The position numbers and the translations under genes are program-made. From Thunnus maccoyii (Eukaryota > Chordata > Actinopteri > Scombriformes > Scombridae), in contig NC_056552.1 in the NCBI RefSeq assembly GCF_910596095.1, forward strand, positions 7,049,111 through 7,113,110: a stretch of 64,000 nucleotides of DNA, given 5' to 3'. This document shows positions 1-30,400 of this stretch, piece after piece. The notes beneath the pieces are model-generated. The model saw only the letters and a list, made by a program, of their open reading frames with translations, had not been told where the DNA came from and did no database searches. Position 1 is the stretch's first letter; each line of letters starts with the position of its first letter.

Positions 1-3000
1 GGCAAACATCCCATGATTTAAATTGAATCTGGGATTGTAATTTTAAGTGGATCTAAGAGTTTTCATTCAAAGAGTTTAAAAAAAAAAACAAACAAACAAA
101 AAACAGCTTGGTGTGAAATTTGACTTTTGTGTGAAAAGTAAGGATGTCAAAAAATAATCAGATAGATGGAAGCATGTTAACACCAACATACAGGCCTATT
201 TTGGAACCAATATGATGACAAAAAAAATCAAAACCATTGGGAGAGCCTATAATATTAACTGCCCATCACTGAATGGGCAGTTAAAAAGCTCCTTTTATAC
301 AGCCTGTTTACAGCGGGAACGCTGCGCCTTTATTCTGCCTCGCTGTTCTGTATAAAAAGGTACGGACACAGTATGGGGGAGTAGAGTTGCTCTGTCAATA
401 AGCCGGATCCAGAGGTAGTCACAGAGCCGGATGGACTGTGTGTGTAAAAGGGACAGCCAGCGTGGCGGACAGGGAGGTGACACTGTTGTGAATCTTGAAC
501 GCTAGCATGCTATGTTAAAGCACACACAGGGACGGCATTATGCCAGCTTTGTTTGATTCAGCGTAAACAAGCAAAGCGACTTAATGATGGATCTTCTTTA
601 CAGCTATAATGCAGGATCTCTGTAAAAAAGAGCCTACAGGTAGTAGAGAGATACTGAGCATACAATTCCCGCTCAGAATTCAGACATTCAAATAAAATGG
701 TGGAGAGTAATGTTAGCAAGCACTATGAGGAAGTGATTTTGGACACATCTTTAGAGTACATCCACACTAAGCCAATATTTTTCACATCTAAAAACAGAGC
801 TTTTTGAAAACCCGTCTCCAGAGTGGATGAATCTAAAAACCACAACCTTGTGTTTCAGTGCGAACAGGGAAAAATTGGGCTTTTGGAAAAGAACATTGAA
901 CACTTCCTATTGCTGCGGCTTCATAATGAAAGTGTTCAACTAGTGAACCACAAGATGTTTTTTATTGTGGAACAATTGAGAAATTTAGTTTAAATTTAAT
1001 GCATTTGTCGCAAGGTGAGCTCTGAAGCATCTACAAAATGAAATATGGTCATTTCTGGTGCTTTATATCAGAAGGATTTGCAAAAAGCGACACAACATTA
1101 TTGACTTTCTGTTGCATTTCTAACAGAGTAGCTGCTCAAGAAGTGTTTGCTGCCTCCAGTGGTCAATACACGTCAATTAATTTGGAACAGAACACTGGGA
1201 ACTTTATATTTACGAGACACAGGTGTCTCCAAATCAACAACGGCTGAAGTTTCAAGGATTTCCCCTAACTTTTTGAAACTTAAAACAGTTCGCAGCTGAG
1301 TTTCAAAACATCAACACTGAGTCAGCAGGAAATTCTGAGGTTTGGCAACGATATCGGATGTCGTAACAAAATTAGCGAATGTACTTTTTATACATGATAC
1401 ACGCATGAGAGCAAGTTCAGACTAGAACATTGGACCTACATGTTTAGTCTGTCTCTGAACACATTTTCAATCAAAAACTCCCACTGATGTCAAAGTTCGA
1501 CTAGCACATCTGTGTTGTTACTGGAATGCCAAAACTCATTCAGAGTTCTGGCCTAATAGTGGCATCTCATGAACAAGTAAGGAGTAAGTAAACCCAGACA
1601 CATGAGGGAAAAAAACACTCCCACACACAGATGAAGCTCAAAAAAATCACAGACAGGAATTTAGAAATTTAAAGAAAGAAATAACTCCCCAAATGGAATA
1701 GTACTAGCTATAGGCTCCTAAACTGTTTGGTATAGTTTTGGCCTGTTTTATGTCTGTACATGTATTTTTATGCACCATATTATTTTGGGTGTATTCTGGT
1801 ACAGAATGAAGTCTTGTGCAGGGATTTTCTGACCTCTGTGGAGGCACATTTTATCATCCACAGCAGCTGTGTAAGAATTTGACAAAGCCTGTTCCTTTTC
1901 TACAAAGCACAGCACGATGCCTTGTCTCCTACCTGTCCACATGAACATAAGATTGACTGCTAGAGTGAATATCAAGGAATGGACAGAAACATTAGAGAAA
2001 CATCAGGGGAGCTCAAAACATATTTCATTGTCAAGTGTTGTGAACAACTGTATGTGTCAAAATTTGATACAGATATTTCATCATCCCATCCCACCGGGAG
2101 ATCTGGTGGTTCTGGTGGTTATATTCTGTGTTTTCCTTATTGTCAACAAATCCGATGAAAAGAAAAATCAAAACCAACGCTGAGTTTATCCCACAAACAA
2201 ATATCGTCTATGTAGCCAAAGCCTGAAATAGATTATTCCTCTGAGCTATACAGCTCCATTGTCCAAAAAAGATTAAAAACACATCAATTAATCACACCTC
2301 TGCAGTGGGTGACATGTTGCTTCTTTACCATGAACATAAGCACAGTAGTTTATTTTGAGTCAATCCCACATAAACCATCCTGCTGCTGTAAATACTGACA
2401 AGTCCTCCAAATTAAACGACCAAATACGCTGTTGACTATGCACCCAAGAATGACACACCAAAATCATTTGTCTGTGCGTTCCAAAACCATTTAAAACATC
2501 ACTGTTAAAAAATAATGATGTGACAATAAGGTCTGGTTAGGTTTAGGCACAAAAACCATTTGGTTAGGTTTAGGGAAAGATTTGGGTTAAAATGATCACT
2601 TTGTTAAGATTAGAGAAGCATTTGGTGTGAGTTAAAGTTCCTTATAGTTAACAATAATAACCACAGGATTATCGTTAGGGGACAATCGTAGTTACAGTTT
2701 TTAGAAGATTGTCACTTGCAAATGGCTGCGGGAAACAAACAGCGGCCTCATGTGGCAAAGTCCAAAGTTGAGTTCAGACATCCACCCAACCCACCACCTC
2801 TGAATGAGGAAATCTGTCAACGTATATAGATGTCGTCTCAACTGCACCACTGCCCCAGGTCATAATAACTACAGCTGCTAGATGGCATCTGTCACTCAAA
2901 CTTAACTATATGTCATTTTTGGGCGACTGACGTTACGACCTGTTGTGTCGTTCTTCTTGGGAGTGACAGTCTCATAAATACTCACTGTATTAATCTGCGG

Positions 3001-3939
3001 CTGAAAATAGTCCCCAACAAATGCACTATTTACTCCTGTTTAGGTAACATTTGCTAAACACTTCACTGCCTGGCTGTTTAAGGACATTGCTGAGACTGTA
3101 AAATAAAAAAAATAAAACAAAAATGCTGGTTAGGGGATCATTTATGCAACAACAACATGATAAAAACTCTATCCGATGGTAGATAGAGTTATGAGAATTA
3201 CAGATGGGAAAACAGGTCTGGTACACTTCAGTTAATTCAATTCATATGAGCAGGAGCGACTCCTGAGTGCAGTTGTGAATCGAAATAAACCCTGACAACA
3301 CCAACAGCCTCTAAAACAATCCTGTGTCCTCTCTGTGTATGAATGACAGCTGGATTTTCAGTGCATCGTTTCATTTTCAGCCATGGAATGACAAAAAAAA
3401 GGGAAAAATGTTCATAATAAACCCATATTCAGTTGTAAAATAGAAAAAAATAAAACATACAAACCGCATCAATCCATGTAATATTTTTTCAAACACACCA
3501 CACAGGAGGCTTTTGTCAAAATAACAACCATTAAACTATCACATTTGTTTTGGTTCAACATGCTTCCACATGAGGGAGACATGCTCCTCCCAACTCCAAC
3601 CCCTTTTCTTTCTTTCTTTTTTTTTTTTTGTTTGGTGAGTAAGAAAAAAAAATGTAGAAATATATAAAAATTTCCTCTGAAGGGAAGTCTTTAAAAACCC
3701 CAGAGTTCTGTTTGACAGAGAAACAGAGACAAACACAAGGAGAGAGACGAAGAGAGACAGACAGAGGGGGGAGTGAGGAGGAAGGAGTGAAGATCAAGGA
3801 ACAGAAAATAAGGAACAGAAAATACTGGAGAAAAGTGAGAGGAAAGAGAAGACAACTCCTCACTAAGCAACACTTGAGCTGTTTGTCAACTCCTCTGCTG
3901 CCATGTATCTGTCCTCCTAGAAGTCATTCTGAGGGCTAA
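1..3939. other. Non-coding region upstream of plxdc1
   Basis: No exon of a recognisable gene. Contains a short inverted repeat (CCTTTTATACAG near 292 against CTGTATAAAAAGG near 350) typical of a degraded MITE, GGTTAGGTTTAGG-type units at about 2535-2600, and a repeat related to the foldback element at 61.3 kb (about 2137-2360). Confidence 0.5.
2137..2360 (+). repeat. Single-arm copy of the 61.3-kb foldback family
   Basis: Blocks such as attgtcaacaaat and ccaaagcctgaaatagatta, followed by attcctctgagc, recur in the same order in the left arm at 61364-61500. Only one arm is seen here. Confidence 0.5.
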
Positions 3940-4199
3940 ACAAGGACATAAATTGGAGAAGAGAGAGACAGAGGAGGAGAGAAAAACAGTAAACCTTGGC
4001 TGAGGTGAGGAGAAAGGTGAGGTGTGTGGGAGAGCATAAGGCGAAGAGAGAGGAACGAAAGGCGGGGGAGTGGAGGAGTGCGAGGCGCCCCGTTCTTCCA
4101 GCGAAGCAAGAAGGGAAGCAGGGGAGAAGAAGAAGAAGAAGAAGAAGAAGAAGAGGAGTGATAAAGAGTTGGGGACGGAGGGAGAAGAGTCAGCTGGAC
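3940..4199 (+). promoter_or_regulatory. plxdc1: plxdc1 5' leader, purine-rich
   Basis: GA-rich stretch directly before the plxdc1 ATG, ending in a GAA microsatellite (about 4125-4154). Probably 5' UTR or core promoter. The transcription start is not visible and no TATA box is convincing. Confidence 0.45.
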
Positions 4200-22784
<18,585 letters not shown>

Positions 22785-23425
22785 GCGGCCTGGACGTGCA
22801 GGACACAGTGAGAGAAAGAAAGGACACCATCTAGAGGACTTTAACGGTATTACAAAAAGGGATGAATATGGACGATCAGGCCGACCATCATCACAGGACG
22901 TCCCTACTCCAACCTCGGCGGCTGGACGGTGTTTACTGTAACTGCTCTTGTAGCTCTTGCAGCTTTTCTCTGTGTCTCTCGCTCTCTTTGCCATCACACA
23001 GGGGATTTGCCATATCATCCAAGGGGTTGGAGGGTCTGAGAGGAAGCCGACTGTACAGAAATGATGAGAGAAAATGTGTAACTTTACAAAACCTACCAAT
23101 TCAAGGGGGTGTCAGGGAATGAATCGAACTAGCCTTCATACTGCAAACCGATGTACAGTTCAACTTAACTATGTTTTTGTTTTTATCCTGTCTATGGAGT
23201 TATTTTTTGTTCCACAAAATGTTCATGTGAGCAATGATTGGTTCATAAAATGTCATATCTATGTGGACTTCACTACAACAGATATCTAGCTATATAACTG
23301 ATAGTGATTATAATGATCATCCTGAATTTCTCTGGAGAAATACTGTTTGGATGAGTTTTAGAGACATCAAGTTATGAGAGTTTTCTTTGAATTTTTCTGT
23401 TTAAATGTCTTCTAATAAAAGCTGG
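22785..23425 (+). other. plxdc1: plxdc1 3' UTR with poly(A) signal
   Basis: Non-coding sequence after the stop. AATAAA at 23414-23419 is the first good poly(A) signal and gives a 3' UTR of about 650 bp. Confidence 0.7.
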
Positions 23426-23570
23426 TGGTGAGTGTTGATATTGATCTCATGCTTACTGCTCGGTACTGACAATTTAGCCTATATTTAGACCAGGCTTATG
23501 GATAACGTATGAACAGGTGATTATTATAACAATCTCAGACTGCCTCCTGTAGTCTCTCTTCACATTAGAC

Positions 23571-24041
23571 CAGGGGTTTTCGAAGTCTGAGACTGTAGGC
23601 CTCCCCTCAGACAAAGCTTGGAAAAAGGCACCTTCTCACCCCCCTTAGTTTACTTGCTTGGTTTCGTTCAATTCCTGGATGCCTATGGGATCATGATTAT
23701 GTTATTTGATCCCATAGACACTCAACAAATGAGCCAAGATAGCCTGATATTGCTGTTTGACATAACTTCAAACTACACCAAATACATAAATAAGTCTGTC
23801 CTAAGGCATTTATTAGTTTCTGACTCTAAATAGTAAAACAGTAAGAACAGTAAAATTCCACAAAACTAACTAACTGAACCTAACTGAACTATCTCTAACC
23901 AAATCACACACAGTTAGGCTGTTCTTTTGATAACTAATGTAATAACTACTGTCATATTTTTTCATTTCTATTCAATGAGCCTCCCCTGAAACTGTTTGGA
24001 GCCCCTCTAGGGAGGCCTGCCTCCCACTTTGAAAAACTCTA
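23571..24041. mobile_element. hAT-type non-autonomous element
   Basis: Left end CAGGGGTTTTCGAAGTCTG, right end reversed TAGAGTTTTTCAAAGTGGG. Flanking 8-mers CATTAGAC (23563-23570) and CATTACAC (24042-24049) match at 7 of 8 positions, consistent with an aged hAT target duplication. Confidence 0.8.
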
Positions 24042-24487
24042 CATTACACTAATGAAACTGTTTCACTGAGATTAATGACCTAGTGGGAGAGATGACTTTC
24101 TCTATCAGGTGGGTGACATTGGTGTAAAAATGGTTTTATGCTTATGCTGATATTTAAATCCTTCCAAAGAATCAATTTGTATCCAAATAAAGTACAGGAA
24201 GGTGATTTAAAAATACTAATTGAGTAATTACTTTTATTGTTTACTCACCTGCATCATTAATGGCAATATTCCTGGATCTAATTCAGTTTTAGACCAAAAC
24301 TTTAAATATTTAGACTAAGCGTCCATCTACAAGTGAAGTAATGACTATCATATTGTCAACCCTATATGGTCTGTGTGTTAATATCCTTATTTGTGTGACA
24401 TCTATATTAGTTCTTGTAATTTTCTACCTGGCAAAATTGAACAGATAGATCAATTCATCTTAATCATGTACATTTATAGCACATATA

Positions 24488-24826
24488 AGGCTGCAACTAA
24501 CAATTGTTTTCATTATCCATTAATTGGTGGATCATTTTCTCAATTAATTGATTAGTTGTTAGGTCCAGAAAATGTCAGAAAATTGTGAAAAATGTCACAG
24601 TTTTAAAGCCCAAGGTGACGTCCTCAAATGTCTTGTTTTGTCCACAACCCAAAGATATTCAATTTACTGTCACAGAAGACTCAGGAAACCAGAAAATATT
24701 CACATTTGAGAGGCCGGAATCAGAGAGATCTGACATTTTTTCTTGAAAATTACTCAAAAATGATTAATCAACTATCAAAATAGTTGGTGATTAATCTGTC
24801 GATCGACTGATCATTACAGCTCAACA
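24488..24826. repeat. Dispersed repeat family B, copy 1
   Basis: Begins GGCTGCAACTAAC, contains GATGACGTCCTCAAATGTC-like and CCAAAGATATTCA blocks, and ends TGATCATTACAGCTC. Related copies lie at 39.5, 41.4, 45.8, 48.0, 50.1 and 58.3 kb. Confidence 0.8.
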
Positions 24827-24926
24827 TTGATCCCTAGTAACTGAGTGATCCTAAATCATCTAATGTCCCCCAGTGACCAGCAAGGCAGAGGCTGCAATAA
24901 CAGAAAATACAGCTAATTTACAAAGA

Positions 24927-25510
24927 CAGATATGTCACCAGATGTACGATAATTATCGTATTTGTACGATCATTTTGCCCTCTGTACGATCAATAATGCC
25001 AAAAGTCCCATTATGTACAATAATTTGATCACTTTGCAGATTGGTACAGGGTAACCTGTACGTGCTACGTCCTACAAGTTGCGTCAGTTGCTGCCTTCCA
25101 GTGCTGTGGGAAATTAAAATGTCACATCTACCGCGCAGAGGAAAGACGCAACAAATTGGACAGTAGCCTAGACGTCTAGAGAAACATGTAAACATCACAC
25201 TGTCTAAATAGCTTCTGACATGCATGTGTTTTTCTCCTATATGCCTTCTTCGATAATATATTTTACATTAGTAATTTGGAAATGTCTTTTGAATCAGGTT
25301 TATGACCGCGCATCTTCAAAGTGGGACTTTATGGCGCGTCCCTGAACGCAACATGTGTTGCAGCCAGAACAGCAGACAGTGTTTTCTGAATTACACATTC
25401 ATGCCTATTTGTTATCTTGGTTATGGCTCGCGTACGATAATTTTCCTCAAAATACGCTAATTTTAAGCCTCTGGTACGATACTTTTAACATTTGCCATCT
25501 GGCAACGCTG
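24927..25510. mobile_element. Possible DNA transposon with GTACGATAATTTT repeats
   Basis: The ends resemble each other inverted (CAGATATGTCACCAGATG left; CAGCGTTGCCAGATGG when the right is reversed). Both subterminal regions carry several GTACGAT(A/C)ATT units. No target duplication found. Confidence 0.55.
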
Positions 25511-26170
25511 ATACCGAATGTTTGTTTAAGCTTGAACATACAGCCATGCTGACTGTTTGTTACTAATGAATTTATATCCTCACACAAACAAAAAATATAA
25601 CAGCTTTTCCAAATGAATAATGAAGGGGAATAGAGGTTGAAAAATGTTTTAAAAAAACAGCCTCTGCACAGGTTGGAAGGTAACATAGCTAAGAGCTGCT
25701 TTTAATTGGTCCTAATTAGCATGACTCCTGTTAGCAACTGACAAAAAGAGTCGAATTATCTTAGCATAGGATGAAAAAACAAGCTGACAAATCAATTTAT
25801 GACTCTGTACTTACAGCTCAATGGACGTACGCTAACAGGCAAAACTAAGGCAGCAGTTGAAATCTATATTTGGGACCTTAATTGATTTACCTGAACTCTG
25901 AAAAAACTTCTAATGGACGTCTTCGTGCACTGGACCGAGGTGGAACATACCATTCTGACAGGAAGGTAGGAACAGTCCAAGTGATGTGGGCTTTTAACAA
26001 TCATTTGAATACTGTAATAAAACATAAAAGTGAGTTCAACACGATGATACATTTGTGAGGTCCGATTTAAGTCTCACGAGCCTAAGAAAGAAATATGAAA
26101 CCCGTAACGTTGATTATTTGTCACAATCACTCTTTATTCTGACAAAACGACAAACTGTTACCACCTGACC
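25511..26170. other. Intergenic, between plxdc1 repeats and tRNA-Cys
   Basis: No gene or repeat recognised. Confidence 0.5.
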
Positions 26171-26175
26171 AAAAA
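26171..26175 (-). terminator. Pol III terminator (T5) of tRNA-Cys
   Basis: Five A on +, read as TTTTT on -, one base past the 3' end of the tRNA. This is the minimal Pol III stop. Confidence 0.75.
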
Positions 26176-26176
26176 G

Positions 26177-26248
26177 AGGGGGCACCCGGATTTGAACCGG
26201 GGACCTCTTGATCTGCAGTCAAATGCTCTACCACTGAGCTATACCCCC
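26177..26248 (-). tRNA. tRNA-Cys (anticodon GCA)
   Basis: 72-bp complete cloverleaf on -. The acceptor stem GGGGGTA pairs with the 3' TGCCCCC before the discriminator T. The A box is TAGCTCAGTGGTAGAGC, the anticodon loop contains GCA, and the B box is GGTTCAAATCC. CCA is not encoded, as expected for a nuclear gene. A T5 run just downstream on - (26171-26175) can terminate RNA polymerase III. The sequence agrees with vertebrate cytosolic tRNA-Cys as recalled and shows no decay. Confidence 0.96.
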
Positions 26249-27352
26249 GATGCAATGTAATGGTGAAATGGTGTGTATTTAAATAAGTACATATGATCTG
26301 TAAGTATGACTTTAAGTTCATATATATGTATTATTTTAGAATTTACACCACCAGGCAACGTTTTAAACCGTAGCATTTAGCTAACTGTTGACGGTCACAG
26401 TAAAAAGACAAGATGGCAGATCCAGTTGTAATTTATGTCGTTGTCCGGCAGGGGGAGCCAAATACACTCATTTCAACTGAGGACTCTCCTGTGGCCATCA
26501 AACATGTAAACAATACTGTTTGTTCAGTTTAGTGTCATCTAGGTGTATAATTTTGACTTCCTTCTTTGTATAACAACAATGTCGCCTCCATTTGTCCTAA
26601 ACTGGTTGTTGGACAATATTTCAGATCCGTTTTAGACTAGAAAAAAATACACGAAATCTCTGTTTTAACGAGTTAAAACGGTTGAAATGTTTACATCCTA
26701 TCCGTTTTACCTTCATTTTTCTGTATATTGTTTTAATGAAAGAGTGTGTCATATAGTATGTGTCATATCTGTCTATAGAGTCCATACTAAATTTATTAGT
26801 GTATTTTTTACATTATGTTAGCGGTACTCTCTCGTGTTAAAGTCTGATATTCAGTGTAACTTGCTACTCCTTATAAGGTTATTACTGATTCCCCTTAATG
26901 CATTTGACGCTGCCTTCACGTGCTCAACAGAAACACGTGATTTGTAAATATTCGCAGGGATGAGTAAGTTAACTAACTAAAAAGCAAATGTCTTCAATAT
27001 TGTTGTAATGTTACACGCTCTACCTTAACTAAAGCAAAATAGGTAGAATTTACATTCACATATCGACCTGAATGAATGGTTTTTGCTTAAATGTTGATTC
27101 TGGATCATTTTGCGGATTCAAAGTTGTAGCACAGAGGTCTTTATGAGGGTAATGAAACATCCACTAAACCTCTGCTGTTGTCGAGAATCTGCATGCTATT
27201 TCCACGTCTGTCTGGTAACCTAATGTCCATATGTAACAAGTCAAACTTTCTATATCCGACGTTTCATGAAGGCATCATTAGAGCTTCGTGCTTCAACTTG
27301 ACTCCTCCTCGCCTCTGTATATTAATTGAAATGCCTGCAGGCGAAGAGGAGG
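26249..27352. other. Intergenic, lasp1 upstream region
   Basis: No coding exon recognised. The lasp1 promoter should lie here or just downstream; no TATA box is convincing. Confidence 0.45.
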
Positions 27353-27460
27353 TGAGTGCAGTCCCTTGTGCCCATCACAGCCTGAATTTTACTTTCTGAC
27401 CACCTTTTTTACTGGATCAGTGAGGGGTTTTTTTGTAGTGTGAGGACTCCCTGCGCCATC
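27353..27460 (+). promoter_or_regulatory. lasp1: lasp1 5' leader, possible small 5'-UTR intron
   Basis: GAGGAG|gtgagt at 27352/27353 and a T-rich acceptor (ttttttgtag) ending at 27438 frame an 86-bp possible intron just before the lasp1 ATG. If used, a short upstream ATG (27331) would lie out of frame with LASP1. Confidence 0.35.
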
Positions 27461-30400
27461 ATGAATCCGCCCTGTGGAAGATGCAGTAAACCAGTTTACC
27501 CCACAGAAAAAATAAACTGCCTTGATAAGGTAAGGTGATAAAACTTTAAGCCCACTCACTCACCAAATATCATTATGTAATATTCGAAAATTACACTAGT
27601 AGTCTCCAAGATTAAGACTATGATATATAGGGAAAGTTTCAAATTTGAATGTTATACCTATTTAAAGAAGGTATGTCCTTATAAATTGTCCATAGGACTC
27701 TTCTTTTTAGAATTAACGTCCTTTGTAGATTTTTTTAAATAAAATTTGTAAACTTGAGTGAGCCAATAACCAAATAAGATTAAAATGCATTGCTTAAAAG
27801 TTGTCAAAATGCTTTTAAAATAACAAAGATGGTCATTACCAGACAGACAGACTCTCATATGTGATACTTTAATATCAACAATAGTTTTCTAAGACTAGTT
27901 GTCTTTTTTTTTTTATAATGGTGCATACTTCATCTTTATTTTGCACACTTAATGCAATAGTGCCCTACATGCTGTTATGCTTTACCACTATAAGAAATTA
28001 TCATTATGTAGCTAATAAGTGTGCAAACAGTTATTTTTAATACATTCACACACGTACTAAAAAAAGACAAACACTAAGGGGATGATGAGAAGGAAAACCA
28101 CATCCGCTAGACAAACATCAGCCACAAACCTCAAAATGTTACAGAAAAGGAGAGCACATAGACTCTGTGGGTGTATGTGGGTGTGGGTGTGTGTTCCCAT
28201 TATTGTCTCGTTAAGATGTACTCTGATAATGTGACTATAATCAGATAAAGGTGAAATTCTGATTACAGCAACAGTTTGAGTTAATTTAATCAATTTAAGG
28301 ACAAAATCGAGGCAAAATAACCTTATTATTGGAGTTTGATTACTTATGTTTTGAAATTCTGATTTTTTCTGAGTCTGTGAATGTATCACAAATGTCACAG
28401 TAAACCACATAGGAAACAAATAGCAGATAATTCTTCAAGTATTGCATGTTTTTGGATTAAGAATTTTGGACAGCAAAGCGCATTTCCTTTTACAACACTG
28501 CATTTGGCTATTTTTATTTTGGGCCACTAAGATGTTTCCTGTTGGTAAGCAAACATATTTTTGGACATTAACCCAATTAAATACATTATGCAAATAGGTC
28601 ACCGGGTGAGTTTAGGTACTGCAAATGTACACAGGTTATAATATGTATCTAAATATAAAATATTCATTCAAATAATGGTAACTTTTCACTGTAACTATCT
28701 CTTACTGGCACTTGTCCAAGTGCAGATGGGAGAAACGGACCAGCAGCACAGCTGTACACTTATGTAGAACAGTAACATTTTCCCACTTTGACACCATAAA
28801 TGTACAGTGAAGCCCTCATCACCTGTTTATTCAGACAGAATAAACAGGCTTCCCGGGATGTTTTCATTTCAATGGATAGAGCTTCATTTTGTTGTAATTA
28901 AGAACTTGTACTGACTTTTTTCTTCCTTTTTCTCTCTAGTATTGGCACAAAGGTTGTTTCAGCTGTGAGGTATGCAAGATGGCTCTGAGCATGAACAACT
29001 ACAAAGGCTTTGAGAAGAAACCTTACTGCAGTATGTGAGTGTCGCTGACCATCCTGATGAAATAACCTAAAGTAGCAGGACAACATCTGATTCTGTATGA
29101 AAGCATTTTTTAATTATTTTGTATTAATTAAGCAGTGGTAATGACATTCAGGCTCCAACAAGGAAGTTAACAAAAAATTCAGGAAATCACATTTAAACAT
29201 TTCTGACACACTGTGTTTTACAAAATAGTACATAATTTGTCTTTTATTTGTAATATTCTTGTCATATAAATGCAAGTAGCATCAAAAGTTTTCGTTGTTA
29301 CGTTACTTGTCACGACAGGAGTAGACATTCATTTCCGAAGCAGTCGAGACACACAGATGGTCAGTGGGAGCTGCAGTGTGTAAAGGTGATGGAAAAGGGA
29401 AGTGTGAACAGACGGTCAGAATCATGTGATCCCAGCATCCCTGAGATGAGACGTTTGCCCGTTTTATTCCAGAAAATATCTCCGTCTCGGCAGATGTTTG
29501 CACATTTGTGGCTTTTATATATCTATCTCAGGTTTGAGAAATAAATCTATATAATAAATAAATCTATATAAATCTAGCTAACAAGGTCTGAAGGGAAAAA
29601 ATAATCCTCATAACAATTAAATAAAGGGGAAAATACAAAGATTTTAATTATTAGATTGTCACATGAAGATTTGAAACCAGAGAATAAAAAAGAAACAAAA
29701 AGAATATACTCGTGTACCCTGGAATAAAAAAGTCCTCACAACCAGAATATTCCAAATGAGTCAAAAATCTTCAAAAATATACCCGCAATTTTGCATCTCT
29801 AGAGTTTTATTTCTCTAGTTGTAGGAATTGTCTAATATTCTGTGTAAGTTGCTGCTGCTCATAAGGTTAATACGGAACGTGTTGCCTTCAGGTGCTCTGC
29901 AGAAAACCATAATTAATAAACCTGTAGTGTTATATCTAAATACAATTGAAAACTTAAAAGCAATTTTATTTTGTTATTTGTTGGTTTTACATTCTTAATC
30001 TTTTCTAAAAATAAAATTATCAAGTAAAATTCAATTTAGATCAACGGCTTTTAAATAAAATATGGATCAAAATGTAACTTAGTGACAGTAAAGAGCTCAA
30101 CGTGAGTGTTAATAAAAGAGTCCAAAAGGTTCAGATTTTAGATTATCACATGACCCCGAAAAACAAACACTCAGGGTAAACAGGGTCATCACAACCAAAA
30201 TATTCCAGGAGCAAAAAAATCTCCAAAAAAATTAAAGCCCAACCAATACTACATTTTTGTGGCCGATGCCTATATTGATATCAAGGAGTAAAAAAATTCC
30301 AATATCGATATATCGGCTGATATTCTTTATATTTACATAAACACACATTTTTTGCAATGATCTCTCACATATTAAACACAGCTTAACAATAAACTTTATT

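Noticed and set aside
24927-25510. Target-site duplication for the GTACGAT-repeat element
   Set aside because: The flanking octamers tacaaaga and ataccgaa do not match, so the ends are not proven.
26127-26321. Minus-strand ORF containing SSVVEHLTADQEVPGSNPG
   Set aside because: This peptide is the translation of the tRNA-Cys gene and its flanks, not a protein gene.
27331-27352. Alternative coding first exon of lasp1 (MPAGEEE)
   Set aside because: Splicing to the next acceptor puts it out of frame with the LIM domain, so at most it is a leader ORF.
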